A stretch of 64,000 bases of DNA from Streptomyces vietnamensis (GTDB taxonomy: Bacteria; Actinomycetota; Actinomycetes; Streptomycetales; Streptomycetaceae). Made by a program: the position numbers and the translations under genes. Shown one piece after another: positions 7,780-16,417 of the stretch. The notes beneath the pieces were generated by a model. The model saw only the letters and a program-made list of their open reading frames with translations. It was not told where the DNA came from and ran no database searches. The DNA is taken from contig NZ_CP010407.1 of assembly GCF_000830005.1 (NCBI RefSeq), positions 5,274,001 to 5,338,000 on the forward strand, given 5' to 3'. Numbering within the stretch: position 1 is the first letter of the stretch; every line of letters starts with the position of its first letter.

Positions 7780-8427
7780 CTATTCGCGGACTCCGCCGGG
7801 CGCGAACACCCCGTCCCGCGCCGCCGCGAGCGCCGCCGTCACAGCCCGTTCCGCGACGGCCGCGTCGAGCTCCTCGCGGGTGACGGCGAAGCGGTAGTAG
7901 AGCGGGGCGGAGACGGCGCGGAGGAGTTCGACGGGGTCCGTGCCCGCCGGGACCTCGCCGCGCGCCGCGCCCCTGGTGACGACCGGGGCCCATTCGGCGA
8001 GCCGGGTCCGGTAGAAGTCGGCGAGGGCGCGGGCGCACTCCTCGTCGCAGGCCGCCGCGGCGATGACCGCGCGGAAGACGGCGCCCATCCGGGGGTCCAC
8101 GAGGGTGGCCCGGACGAGTTCGGCGTTGGCCCGCAGGTCGCCCGTGAGGGTGCCGGTGTCGGAGGCGGGCAGCGACTGCTCGGCCATGTCGTGCAGGAGG
8201 TCGGTGACCAGGCCGACGGGGGAGCCCCAGCGGCGGTACACGGTGGTCTTGCCGACGCCGGCGCCCGCGGCGATCCGGTCCATGTTCAGGGCGTGGAAGC
8301 CGGTGTCGGCGAGGGCGTCCAGGGTGGCGTCGAGGACCGCCCTGCGGACCTTCGCGGTGCGGCCGCCGGGGCGCGTGGTGCCCGGCGTGGCCGGTCGGCT
8401 CTCAGTCAAACGGGTCTCCTGTTCCAT
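7780..8427 (-). CDS. TetR-family repressor, divergent from an MFS exporter
   Basis: From ATG 8427 the protein has 215 residues, with the helix-turn-helix VRRAVLDATLDALADTGFHALNMDRIAAGAGVGKTTVYRRWGSPVGLV near residues 30-75 and a C-terminal ligand domain ending near the stop. Start 8427 is preferred over an in-frame ATG at 8460, because GAGGGA lies 4 nt before it while 8460 has no ribosome site and would place the operators inside the gene. Divergence from an MFS drug exporter is the classic arrangement for a ligand-relieved repressor of efflux. Confidence 0.88.
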   Translation of the reverse strand: MEQETRLTESRPATPGTTRPGGRTAKVRRAVLDATLDALADTGFHALNMDRIAAGAGVGKTTVYRRWGSPVGLVTDLLHDMAEQSLPASDTGTLTGDLRANAELVRATLVDPRMGAVFRAVIAAAACDEECARALADFYRTRLAEWAPVVTRGAARGEVPAGTDPVELLRAVSAPLYYRFAVTREELDAAVAERAVTAALAAARDGVFAPGGVRE

Positions 8428-8486
8428 TAAGTCCCTCGACTCTGCTACGGTACGGGACATCTTAACGGAACTAGCGTCCCATTAAG
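8421..8486. promoter_or_regulatory. Operator region with three CTTAAYGGRAC half-sites between TetR and MFS genes
   Basis: Three 11-bp copies are visible: 8461-8471 on the plus strand, and 8421-8431 and 8476-8486 on the minus strand. The last two positions form an inverted pair (8461-8486) centred in the divergent promoter region. The third overlaps the TetR start codon. This is what an autoregulated TetR/exporter pair would show. Confidence 0.6.
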
Positions 8487-8497
8487 GGGTCCCGCGC

Positions 8498-9892
8498 ATG
8501 GTTGCCCTCGATCTCCCCGCCACCTCGTCCGCCCGGCCCGACCGGATGACCGGCCGGATGCGGCTCGTCCTCGTCGTCCTCCTCCTCGCCCAGTTCATGC
8601 TGGCCGTCGACTTCTCGATCCTGAACGTCGCCCTGCCCGTCATCGGCCAGGGACTCGGCTTCACCCTCGGCGGCCTCCAGTGGATCGCCACCGCCTTCGC
8701 CCTCGCCGCCGCCGGATTCACCCTCCTCTTCGGGCGCGTCGCCGACCTGATCGGCCGTCGGCGCCTCTTCCTCGCCGGCATGGCCCTCCTCGGCGTCTCC
8801 TCCCTCGCCGGCGGCCTCGCCACCGGACCCGAGATGCTCATGGCCGCCCGCGTCGCCCAGGGCCTCGCCACCGCCGCCGTCACCCCCGCCGGGCTCTCCC
8901 TGCTCACCTCCTCCTTCCCCGAGGGCCCGCTGCGCGCCAAGGCGCTCGGCCTGAACGGCGCCCTCATGTCCGCGGGCTTCACCACCGGCGCGATCCTCGG
9001 CGGCGTCCTCACCGACCTGCTCTCCTGGCGCTGGGCCTTCCTCGTGAACGTGCCGGTCGCCCTCGCCGTCCTGCTCGTCGCCCCCGCCGTCCTCGCGGAG
9101 AGCCGCCCGGCCGACCGCCCCCGCCTCGACGTGCCCGGCGCGATCACCGTCACCGGCGGCCTCCTCGCCCTCGTCTACGGGCTCACCCGCACCGGCGAGC
9201 ACGCCTTGACCGACCCCACCGCGCTCACCGCCCTCGCCGCCGGCGCCGCGCTCCTCGTCGCCTTCGTCCTCGTCGAACGCCGGGCCGCCTCGCCCCTCGT
9301 CCCGATCCACGTCCTGAAGCGCCGCACGGTCGTCTGGGGCAACCTCGCCGGGCTCGTCGCCTTCGTCACCGAGACCTCGCTGGTCTTCCTGATGACCCTC
9401 TACCTGCAGGACGTCCTGGGCTTCTCCCCGCTCGCCGCCGGACTCTCCTTCGGCGTCCTCGGCGCCGGCACGGTCCTCGGCGGAGTGGCCGCCTCCCGCT
9501 TCATCGGCCGCTTCGGCGCCCGTACCGCCCTCGTCTCCGGCGGCCTCCTCCAGGCGCTCGCCACCCTCGCCCTGTACGGACTCGGCGACGACCGCGGCAG
9601 CCTCGCGCTGCTGCTCGCCGCGACCTTCGCCGGCGGCGTCGGCAACATGCTCGCGATCGTCGGCTTCATGGTCACCGCCACCTCGGGCCTCCCCGACGGC
9701 GAGCAGGGCATGGCGACCGGGCTCGCGACCATGACCCAGCAGATCGGCATCACCATGGGCACCCCGGTCATGAGCGCCGTCGTCGTCACCGCGCCCGTGC
9801 TCCTCGACGGCATCGGCCTGGCGGTCCTCGTCAACGCCGCGATCGTCGCCGCCGGAGCCGTACTGTCGGGCCTCTTCCTCCGCCGTACGTGA
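8498..9892 (+). CDS. MFS multidrug efflux transporter, DHA2 (14-helix) type
   Basis: The 464-residue protein has about 14 transmembrane segments. Family motifs include the helix-1 region QFMLAVDFSILNVALPVI, the loop 2-3 motif A variant GRVADLIGRRR, and the motif C-like stretch LNGALMSAGFTTGAILGGVL. It should export a drug or metabolite by proton antiport. ATG 8498 follows the operator region directly. Its expression is most likely controlled by the divergent TetR gene. This pair is absent, as far as I recall, from the matching S. coelicolor segment, so it may be an insertion. It ends at a bidirectional terminator shared with pccE. Confidence 0.92.
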   Translation: MVALDLPATSSARPDRMTGRMRLVLVVLLLAQFMLAVDFSILNVALPVIGQGLGFTLGGLQWIATAFALAAAGFTLLFGRVADLIGRRRLFLAGMALLGVSSLAGGLATGPEMLMAARVAQGLATAAVTPAGLSLLTSSFPEGPLRAKALGLNGALMSAGFTTGAILGGVLTDLLSWRWAFLVNVPVALAVLLVAPAVLAESRPADRPRLDVPGAITVTGGLLALVYGLTRTGEHALTDPTALTALAAGAALLVAFVLVERRAASPLVPIHVLKRRTVVWGNLAGLVAFVTETSLVFLMTLYLQDVLGFSPLAAGLSFGVLGAGTVLGGVAASRFIGRFGARTALVSGGLLQALATLALYGLGDDRGSLALLLAATFAGGVGNMLAIVGFMVTATSGLPDGEQGMATGLATMTQQIGITMGTPVMSAVVVTAPVLLDGIGLAVLVNAAIVAAGAVLSGLFLRRT

Positions 9893-9910
9893 GAAGTGGC
9901 CCGGGCATGC

Positions 9911-9948
9911 GAAAGGCCGGATCCCCCGCACAAGGGATCCGGCCTTTC
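9911..9948. terminator. Bidirectional terminator between the MFS gene and pccE
   Basis: GAAAGGCCGGATCCC (9911-9925) and GGGATCCGGCCTTTC (9934-9948) form a perfect 15-bp stem with an 8-nt loop; flanking A and T residues help in both directions. Confidence 0.9.
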
Positions 9949-9960
9949 ACCGTGCGACGA

Positions 9961-10173
9961 CTACACGGGCCAGTACGACCGGGCCCAGGCCCGCGGGCCG
10001 GGCCGCTGCCGTACCGCCCGTGCGATACGGGAGGGATCCGACCACCCCTCCGGCACCACCGGGCCGCCCGCCTCGGCGGACGCCGCCGCCGTGGCCGCGG
10101 CCCGGGCTTGAACCACCGCCAGTGCGGCGGCCAACTCCTCCGGAGTCGGGTTGCCTCGTACGACCTTGATCAT
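9961..10173 (-). CDS. pccE: Acyl-CoA carboxylase epsilon subunit
   Basis: The 70-residue protein has the epsilon-subunit signature: N-terminal IKVVRGNPTPEELAAALAVVQAR, an Ala-rich middle, and C-terminal W and R residues (RAWARSYWPV). Actinobacterial epsilon subunits bind the beta hexamer and raise or permit carboxylase activity. The gene lies 27 bp downstream of pccB on the same strand, so the two are co-transcribed and the complex AccA2-PccB-PccE is encoded within 7 kb. Confidence 0.92.
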   Translation of the reverse strand: MIKVVRGNPTPEELAAALAVVQARAAATAAASAEAGGPVVPEGWSDPSRIARAVRQRPGPRAWARSYWPV

Positions 10174-10200
10174 GTCGGCTCCTTGAGGGTCCGGGAGGGG

Positions 10201-11793
10201 CTAGAGCGGGATGTTGCCGTGCTTCTTCGGAGGCAGGGATTCCCGCTTCGTACGGAGCTGACGCAGGCCCTTCACGATCTGCGGGCGCGTGTCCGACGGC
10301 AGGATCACCCCGTCGATGTAGCCGCGCTCGGCCGCGATGTACGGGTTGAGCAGGGCGTCCTCGTACTCCTGCATCAGCCGCGCCCGCTCGGCCTCCTGGT
10401 CCTCCGCATCGGCGATCGTCCGGCGGTGCAGGATGTTGACCGCGCCCTGCGCGCCCATGACCGCGATCTGCGCCGTCGGCCACGCCAGGTTCAGGTCGGC
10501 GCCCAGGTGCTTGGAGCCCATGACGTCGTACGCGCCGCCGAAGGCCTTGCGGGTGATGACCGTGATCAGCGGGACCGTCGCCTCGGCGTACGCGTAGATC
10601 AGCTTCGCGCCACGCCGGATGATGCCGCCGTACTCCTGGTCGACACCGGGCAGGAAGCCGGGCACGTCGACGAACGTCAGCACCGGGATGTTGAAGGCGT
10701 CGCACGTACGGACGAACCGCGCCGCCTTCTCGGAGGCGTTGATGTCCAGGCAGCCGGCGAACTGCATCGGCTGGTTCGCGACCACACCGACCGGGAAGCC
10801 CTCGACGCGGCCGAAGCCGGTCACGATGTTCGGCGCGAACAGCGCCTGCGTCTCCAGGAACTCGCCGTCGTCGAGGACGTGCTCGATGACCTTGTGCATG
10901 TCGTACGGCTGGTTCGCCGAGTCCGGGATCAGCGTGTCGAGCTCGCGGTCCTCGTCCGTCACCTCGGTCTCCGCGACCTCCGGGAAGGCCGGCGGCTCCG
11001 AGAGGTTGTTCGACGGCAGGTACGAGAGCAGCGACTTCACGTACTCGATGGCGTCCTTCTCGTCACCGGACATGTGATGCGCCACGCCCGAGGTCGAGTT
11101 GTGCGTCCGGGCGCCGCCCAGCTCCTCGAAGCCCACGTCCTCACCGGTGACGGTCTTGATGACGTCGGGACCGGTGATGAACATGTGCGAGGTCTGATCG
11201 ACCATCACCGTGAAGTCGGTGATCGCGGGGGAGTACACCGCACCGCCCGCGCACGGGCCGACGATCAGCGAGATCTGCGGGATCACGCCGGAGGCGTGCG
11301 TGTTGCGGCGGAAGATCTCGCCGTACATGCCGAGCGCGCTGACGCCCTCCTGGATGCGGGCGCCGCCGGAGTCGTTGATGCCGACGACCGGGCAGCCCGT
11401 CTTCAGCGCGAAGTCCATCACCTTGATGATCTTCTGGCCGTACGTCTCGCCGAGCGCCCCGCCGAAGACCGTGAAGTCCTGCGAGAAGACGGCGACCGGA
11501 CGGCCGTCCACCGTGCCGTAGCCGGTGACGACACCGTCTCCGTACGGCCGGTTCTTCTCCAGGCCGAAGTTGGTCGAGCGGTGGCGGGCCAGCTCGTCCA
11601 GCTCGACGAACGAGCCCTCGTCGAGGAGGAGGGCGATCCGCTCGCGCGCGGTCAGCTTGCCCTTGGCGTGCTGCTTCTCCACCGCCCGCTCCGAGCCGGC
11701 GTGCGTGGCCTCGTCGATACGGCGCTTGAGGTCCGCGATCTTGCCCGCGGTCGTGTGAATGTCGATCTCGTACTGCTCTGCCGGCTCGGACAT
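10201..11793 (-). CDS. pccB: Propionyl-CoA carboxylase beta subunit (carboxyltransferase)
   Basis: The 530-residue carboxyltransferase has the family length and two crotonase-like halves. Oxyanion-hole glycines lie in [11 protein letters not shown] and [11 protein letters not shown] (N domain) and in [10 protein letters not shown] and [11 protein letters not shown] (C domain). The Asp of AYDVM, near residue 423, corresponds to the Asp422 known to set propionyl-CoA preference in S. coelicolor PccB, so methylmalonyl-CoA production is the expected reaction. ATG 11793 opens [18 protein letters not shown], the usual start. The promoter lies in the 134-bp gap shared with divergent birA and contains CTACGAATGG, also seen upstream of accA2. 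Confidence 0.95.
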   Translation of the reverse strand: MSEPAEQYEIDIHTTAGKIADLKRRIDEATHAGSERAVEKQHAKGKLTARERIALLLDEGSFVELDELARHRSTNFGLEKNRPYGDGVVTGYGTVDGRPVAVFSQDFTVFGGALGETYGQKIIKVMDFALKTGCPVVGINDSGGARIQEGVSALGMYGEIFRRNTHASGVIPQISLIVGPCAGGAVYSPAITDFTVMVDQTSHMFITGPDVIKTVTGEDVGFEELGGARTHNSTSGVAHHMSGDEKDAIEYVKSLLSYLPSNNLSEPPAFPEVAETEVTDEDRELDTLIPDSANQPYDMHKVIEHVLDDGEFLETQALFAPNIVTGFGRVEGFPVGVVANQPMQFAGCLDINASEKAARFVRTCDAFNIPVLTFVDVPGFLPGVDQEYGGIIRRGAKLIYAYAEATVPLITVITRKAFGGAYDVMGSKHLGADLNLAWPTAQIAVMGAQGAVNILHRRTIADAEDQEAERARLMQEYEDALLNPYIAAERGYIDGVILPSDTRPQIVKGLRQLRTKRESLPPKKHGNIPL

Positions 11794-11927
11794 CGGGATG
11801 CGGCTCCCTGCCTGGTCACGGGGGGTTCGTTGACTACGAATGGGCTACTACTGGCCTACTGACCCGTAGCGTATCGACGGCGATAGGGTTCGGCACTGCG
11901 GTCTTTGCCACACCTACTCTGGCTTGC

Positions 11928-12773
11928 ATGACGTCCTCTCAAGGCTCCGGCGGACCCTGGTCCGACCTCGACCGGCCCCCGTTGAACGCCCCCGCGCTGC
12001 GCCGCGCGCTCGTTCTCCCCGACGGACTGTGGACCTCGTTCGACGTGGTCCCCACCACCGGCTCCACCAACAGCGACCTCGCCGCCCGGGCCGACGAACT
12101 GCCCGAAGGCGCGGTGCTCGTCGCCGAGGAACAGACCTCGGGCCGCGGCCGCCTCGACCGCACCTGGACCGCGCCCGCCCGCTCCGGGCTCTTCCTCTCC
12201 GTCCTCCTCAAGCCGGACGTGCCCGTCCACCGCTGGGGCTGGCTCCCGCTCCTCACCGGCGTGGCCGCCGCCACCGGCCTCGCGAAGGCCGCCGGCGTCG
12301 ACACCTCCCTCAAGTGGCCCAACGACCTCCTGGTTTCCGTCGCGGGCGAGGAACGCAAGGCCGGCGGCATCCTCGCCGAGCGGGCCGGCGCCGACGCCAT
12401 CGTCGTCGGCCTCGGCATCAACGTCAGCCTCCGCGAGGACGAACTGCCCGTCCCGGCGGCCGGCTCCCTCCTCCTCGCCGGCGCGGTCTCCACCGACCGC
12501 GACACCCTCCTGCGGGCCGTCCTGCGCTCCCTGGAGCAGTGGTACGGCGACTGGGTACGGGCCGACGGCGACCCCGCCGCCTCCGGCCTCCAGGCGGCCT
12601 ACACGGCCGGCTGCGCCACCCTCGGCCGCCGCGTCCGCGCCGAACTCCCCGGCGAACGCATGCTGGAGGGCGAGGCCATCGCCCTGGACGGAGACGGCCG
12701 CCTGGTCGTCGCCACGGAGGGCGGCGGCACGGAAGCGGTGGGAGCGGGCGACATCGTCCACCTCCGGACCTAG
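11928..12773 (+). CDS. birA: Biotin-[acetyl-CoA-carboxylase] ligase, group I
   Basis: The 281-residue enzyme lacks an N-terminal DNA-binding domain, so it is a ligase only. Motifs are the TTGSTNSDL strand near residue 43, the biotinoyl-AMP loop SGRGRLDRTW near residue 67, and LKWPNDLLV (catalytic Lys) near residue 127, with GLGINV near 162 and a C-terminal SH3-like cap. It activates biotin with ATP and transfers it to the EAMKM lysine of AccA2. Divergence from pccB couples biotinylation with the carboxylase genes. The start is ATG 11928. Confidence 0.95.
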   Translation: MTSSQGSGGPWSDLDRPPLNAPALRRALVLPDGLWTSFDVVPTTGSTNSDLAARADELPEGAVLVAEEQTSGRGRLDRTWTAPARSGLFLSVLLKPDVPVHRWGWLPLLTGVAAATGLAKAAGVDTSLKWPNDLLVSVAGEERKAGGILAERAGADAIVVGLGINVSLREDELPVPAAGSLLLAGAVSTDRDTLLRAVLRSLEQWYGDWVRADGDPAASGLQAAYTAGCATLGRRVRAELPGERMLEGEAIALDGDGRLVVATEGGGTEAVGAGDIVHLRT

Positions 12774-12845
12774 GTGTGGGCAATCGTTCCGCCCCGCCCC
12801 GGTGTGGGCATGCGTTCCGCCAGGGGCGGAACGGGTGGGCACACC
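12773..12845. repeat. Compound palindromic element after birA (one half copy plus one full copy)
   Basis: A half copy at 12773-12793 (GGTGTGGGCAATCGTTCCGC then C) is followed by a full hairpin at 12801-12845. In the full copy GGTGTG pairs with CACACC and CGTTCCGCC pairs with GGCGGAACG around AGG, with an unpaired internal section GGCATG/GGTGGG. The same architecture occurs twice at 42238-42448. The element begins at the last base of the birA stop. Confidence 0.8.
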
Positions 12846-13086
12846 GCCCCATGCGCGCCGCGCCCTCCAGGCCGCTCACCCGGAGGGCCCGCGCGCCAGC
12901 AGGGCCCGCACGCCGGAGGGCCCGCACTCCGGCAGGGCCGCGCATGAGCAGGGCCCGCCCGCGCGGAGCGGCTCGGCACCGCGCAGGGGTGACCCAGCGC
13001 ACAGCTGCCGTATCGTGGACCGGGATCGATGGCGACAGATCGGCAGGACACGTGGGCAGCGGCAGGGAACGGGCAGGAGGCGGCCG
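12846..13086. other. Remainder of a 313-bp intergenic region before the adenylate cyclase
   Basis: No gene is visible. The stretch 12860-12970 is built from variants of GCAGGGCCCGC and CGGAGGGCCCGC, a degenerate GC-rich repeat. Closer to the cyclase a GCAGGAGGCGG ribosome site precedes GTG 13087. Confidence 0.5.
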
Positions 13087-14235
13087 GTGACCGTCGACGA
13101 CGCGAACGCGGGCCGCGGGGCCGAGCCGCCCGAGGCCCCCACGTACCCCACCCCCCACCACGAGGTCGACCACACGGCCGAGCCGAGCCACGACCCCCTG
13201 GCCATCCGCCTGGAACAGCTCATCCTCGGCGCCGACCGCCGCTACACCCCCTTCCAGGCCGCCCGTACCGCCGGCGTCTCCATGGAGCTCGCCTCCCGCT
13301 TCTGGCGGGCCATGGGCTTCGCCGACATCGGCCAGGCCAAGGCGCTCACCGAGGCCGACGTCCTCGCCCTGCGGCGGCTCGCCGGCCTCGTGGAGGCGGG
13401 GCTGCTCAGCGAGCCGATGGCCGTGCAGGTGGCCCGTTCCACCGGACAGACCACCGCGCGCCTCGCCGAGTGGCAGATCGACTCCTTCCTGGAGGGCCTG
13501 ACCGAGCCGCCCGAGCCCGGCATGACCCGCACCGAGGTGACGTACCCGCTGGTCGAGCTGCTCCTGCCCGAGCTGGAGGAGTTCCTGATCTACGTGTGGC
13601 GCCGGCAGCTCGCCGCCGCCACCGGCAGGGTCGTGCAGGCCGCCGACGACGAGGAGATGGTCGACCGCCGGCTCGCCGTCGGCTTCGCGGACCTCGTCGG
13701 CTTCACCCGGCTGACCCGCCGCCTGGAGGAGGAGGAGCTCGGCGAGCTCGTCGAGGCCTTCGAGACGACCTGCGCCGACCTCGTCGCCGCGCACGGCGGC
13801 CGGCTCATCAAGACCCTCGGCGACGAGGTGCTGTACTGCGCCGACGACCCCGGCACGGCCGCCGAGATCGCGCTGCGGCTGATCGAGACCCTCGGCCACG
13901 ACGAGACGATGCCCGCGCTGCGCGTCGGCATCGCCTTCGGCACCGTGACGACCCGGATGGGCGACGTCTTCGGCACCACCGTGAACCTGGCCAGCCGCCT
14001 CACCTCGATAGCCCCGAAGGACGCCGTCCTCGTCGACGACGCCTTCGCGGAGGAGCTGACCCGCACCGGCGAGGCGCCCGTCTCGGAGACGGAGGCGGCC
14101 GAGGAGGCGGCCCGCGCCGAGAAGGAGGGCCGGCAGCCGGTCACGTACCGTTTCGCGCTCCAGCCGACGTACCAGCGCTCGGTCCGTGGCGTCGGTGTCG
14201 TCGAACCCTGGCTCCTGAGCCGCCGCCCGACTTAG
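13087..14235 (+). CDS. cya: Class III adenylate cyclase
   Basis: The 382-residue cytosolic protein has an N-terminal helical region (about residues 40-185; RYTPFQAARTAGVSMELASRFWRAMGF) found in actinobacterial cyclases, then a class III catalytic domain. Metal-binding Asp residues are in VGFADLVGFTRL (near 202) and LIKTLGDEVLYCAD (near 245), and the transition-state region is FGTTVNLASRLTSIA near 300. It makes cAMP, which in streptomycetes influences germination and development. GTG 13087 was chosen for the GGAGG site 6-10 nt upstream; in-frame upstream sequence is low-complexity. Length matches S. coelicolor Cya (about 381 residues). Confidence 0.9.
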   Translation: MTVDDANAGRGAEPPEAPTYPTPHHEVDHTAEPSHDPLAIRLEQLILGADRRYTPFQAARTAGVSMELASRFWRAMGFADIGQAKALTEADVLALRRLAGLVEAGLLSEPMAVQVARSTGQTTARLAEWQIDSFLEGLTEPPEPGMTRTEVTYPLVELLLPELEEFLIYVWRRQLAAATGRVVQAADDEEMVDRRLAVGFADLVGFTRLTRRLEEEELGELVEAFETTCADLVAAHGGRLIKTLGDEVLYCADDPGTAAEIALRLIETLGHDETMPALRVGIAFGTVTTRMGDVFGTTVNLASRLTSIAPKDAVLVDDAFAEELTRTGEAPVSETEAAEEAARAEKEGRQPVTYRFALQPTYQRSVRGVGVVEPWLLSRRPT

Positions 14236-14297
14236 GATCACTCGGTGAACGCCCGTTAACAGCCGTTGACGGGCCTGAACCGGGAGGGTGTGCGGTC

Positions 14298-15086
14298 ATG
14301 TCCGAGCAGCGCTTTGGTGAGTTCGTGGTGGTCCGGAAGGACGGTCACGTCGCGGAGCTGGTCCTCGACCGGCCCAAGGCCATGAACGCGGTCTCCTCCG
14401 AGATGGCCCGCTCCATCGGCGCCGCCTGCGACGCCCTCGCCGCCGACCCCGAGGTCCGCGTCACCGTCCTGACCTCCTCGAACGACCGCGCCTTCTGCGT
14501 CGGCGCCGACCTCAAGGAGCGCAACTCCTTCACCGACGCCGAGCTCGTCCGCCAGCGCCCGACCGCCCGCGCCTGCTACACCGGCGTCCTCGAGCTGCCG
14601 ATGCCGACCGTCGCCGCCGTGCACGGCTTCGCCCTCGGCGGCGGCTTCGAGCTGGCGCTCGCCTGTGACGTCATCGTCGCCGACGCGACCGCCGTCGTCG
14701 GCCTCCCCGAGGTCTCCGTGGGCGTCATCCCCGGCGGCGGCGGTACGCAGCTGCTCCCGCGCCGGGTGGGCGCGGCGCGCGCCGCCGAGCTGGTCTTCAC
14801 GGCCCGCCGGGTGGAGGCGGCCGAGGCCCGCGAGCTCGGCCTCGTCGACCTCCTGGAGGAGGACGCCCGGACGGCGGCCCTGGAGCTCGCCGGGCGGATC
14901 GCGGCGAACTCGCCGGTCGGCCTGCGCGCCGCGAAGAAGGCGATGCGGCTCGGTCAGGGCCTGGACCTGCGGGCGGGCCTGGAGGTCGAGGACGCGGCCT
15001 GGCGTTCGGTGGCCTTCTCGGGCGACCGGGCGGAGGGCGTGGCGGCCTTCAACGAGAAGCGGAAGCCGAACTGGCCGGGCGAGTGA
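14298..15086 (+). CDS. Enoyl-CoA hydratase/isomerase family protein
   Basis: The 262-residue crotonase-fold protein shows the first oxyanion segment AFCVGADLKER near residue 70 and the second, HGFALGGGFELALACD, near 110. The catalytic Glu equivalent lies in GLPEVSVGVIPGGGGTQLLPR near 135. Both glutamates typical of hydratases seem to be present. It probably hydrates a trans-2-enoyl-CoA in fatty-acid or branched-chain catabolism, but the exact substrate is not readable. It starts at ATG 14298 with a GGGAGGGTG ribosome site and lies 62 bp after cya, on the same strand. Confidence 0.9.
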   Translation: MSEQRFGEFVVVRKDGHVAELVLDRPKAMNAVSSEMARSIGAACDALAADPEVRVTVLTSSNDRAFCVGADLKERNSFTDAELVRQRPTARACYTGVLELPMPTVAAVHGFALGGGFELALACDVIVADATAVVGLPEVSVGVIPGGGGTQLLPRRVGAARAAELVFTARRVEAAEARELGLVDLLEEDARTAALELAGRIAANSPVGLRAAKKAMRLGQGLDLRAGLEVEDAAWRSVAFSGDRAEGVAAFNEKRKPNWPGE

Positions 15087-15116
15087 CCTGAAATTTCTAC
15101 CACTTTGTACCAAATG

Positions 15117-15129
15117 TGACTTACGGTGA
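15117..15129 (+). promoter_or_regulatory. Candidate BldD operator upstream of the GGDEF gene
   Basis: TGACTTACGGTGA fits the BldD consensus TNAC-N5-GTNA at every fixed position. It lies 45-57 bp before the cyclase start. BldD is the c-di-GMP-responsive repressor of Streptomyces development and is known to control several diguanylate cyclase genes. Confidence 0.55.
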
Positions 15130-15173
15130 CGTCTCGGAAGGGAAAACGGATCAAACCTCCCTAAGCTGGAGGA

Positions 15174-16343
15174 ATGGGTGAGGACGGGCGGCTGCGGGCC
15201 GTAGTGGCACTGGCGCAGGCGATGGCGGCGGCGCACACTCCGCGCGAGTTCTGGCGGGCGGCGGCGCTCGGGGCCTGCGAGGGCCTCGACGGGAGCTTCG
15301 CCGCCCTGTCCGTCTGGGAACGGGACCACGGCCGCCTCAAGGTCCTGGTGAACGCCGGGGACCGGGCCGTGGGCGAGGAGGAGTTCCCGGACTCGGAGAC
15401 GTACCCCGTGCACCAGTTCCCGGAGATCACCGAGTTCCTGCACGAGCAGTGGGCGGGCGGCGGCGAGCCGGACGCCTGGGTGGAGACGGCCGCCGACCCC
15501 GTCCCGACCGGCCGGGTGACGGGCCTGCGGCGGCGGGGGCGCGGCTGCTGCGTGGTCGCCCCGATCGTGCTGCACGGGCGCGCGTGGGGGGAGCTGTACG
15601 TGGCCCGCCCACCGGCGGAGAAACCTTTCACCCGCGCGGACGCGGATTTCGCGACCGTCCTGGCGGCGGTCGTCGCCGCCGGCATCGCCCAGGCCGAGCG
15701 TCTGGAGGAGGTCCGCAAGCTGGCCTTCACCGACCCCCTGACCGGCCTGGCCAACCGGCGGGCCGTCGACACCCGCCTGGACGAGGCCATCGAGCGCTAC
15801 CGGGCGGACGGCTCCGTGGTCAGTCTGATGGTCTGCGACCTGAACGGCCTCAAGCGGGTCAACGACACCCACGGCCACGCCGTCGGCGACCGCCTCCTCG
15901 AACGCTTCGGCTCGGTCCTCTCCCGCTGCGGCGCCATGCTCCCCGGCGCCCTCGCGGCCCGTCTGGGCGGCGACGAGTTCTGCCTGCTCACCGTCGGCCC
16001 GACGGCGGACGAGGTCGTCGCGGTCGCCGAGGAGCTGTGCGTACGGGCGGCGGAGCTGGAGCTCGGCGAGGGCGTGGCCTGCGGGGTCGCGTCCACCGGT
16101 GACCCCATCGGGCCGCTCAGGTCGGCCCGCCGCCTCTTCCGGCTCGCCGACGCCGCCCAGTACCGGGCCAAGGCCGACCGCTCCTCCAAGCCCGTCGTCG
16201 CGGGCCGTGACGGCACGGTCATCCGCCTCGCCGACGCGCCCCCGGGGGCCAGGGACCGCCGCCGCTTCCGTGACGCGCCGACGACGGGCCCGCTGCCGGC
16301 GGAACCGCCGGCGGGGGAGTCGACGGGGGACTCACCGGCGTAA
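15174..16343 (+). CDS. cdgE: GAF-GGDEF diguanylate cyclase (CdgE-like)
   Basis: The 389-residue soluble protein has an N-terminal GAF-like sensor (about residues 5-170) and a GGDEF domain (about 180-340). The catalytic motif LGGDEFC is intact, as are FTDPLTGLANRRA and the N-x3-D-x-HGHAVGD substrate segment. No RxxD inhibitory site precedes the GGDEF motif, so product inhibition at an I-site is unlikely. It should make c-di-GMP from two GTP. The Pro-rich last 50 residues look disordered. The start ATG 15174 has GGAGG close upstream, and a BldD box lies in the promoter. Architecture and position match S. coelicolor SCO4931, named CdgE as I recall. Confidence 0.87.
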   Translation: MGEDGRLRAVVALAQAMAAAHTPREFWRAAALGACEGLDGSFAALSVWERDHGRLKVLVNAGDRAVGEEEFPDSETYPVHQFPEITEFLHEQWAGGGEPDAWVETAADPVPTGRVTGLRRRGRGCCVVAPIVLHGRAWGELYVARPPAEKPFTRADADFATVLAAVVAAGIAQAERLEEVRKLAFTDPLTGLANRRAVDTRLDEAIERYRADGSVVSLMVCDLNGLKRVNDTHGHAVGDRLLERFGSVLSRCGAMLPGALAARLGGDEFCLLTVGPTADEVVAVAEELCVRAAELELGEGVACGVASTGDPIGPLRSARRLFRLADAAQYRAKADRSSKPVVAGRDGTVIRLADAPPGARDRRRFRDAPTTGPLPAEPPAGESTGDSPA

Positions 16344-16417
16344 GGGGCCGTCCCCTGCGGGGACAGTGACGAAATCACCTAGTGACATGCAGGTCTTCAA
16401 TCCGTAGGGTGCTGAAT

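Noticed and set aside
8428..8460. Upstream in-frame ATG (8460) as the start of the TetR regulator
   Set aside because: It has no ribosome site and would place the operator half-sites inside the coding region. ATG 8427 has GAGGGA at good spacing.
8680..11862. Very long open frame (over 1,000 codons) across the MFS gene, pccE and pccB
   Set aside because: It is a GC-bias shadow. The overlapping frames contain complete, recognisable proteins, while this one is Arg/Pro-rich and matches nothing.
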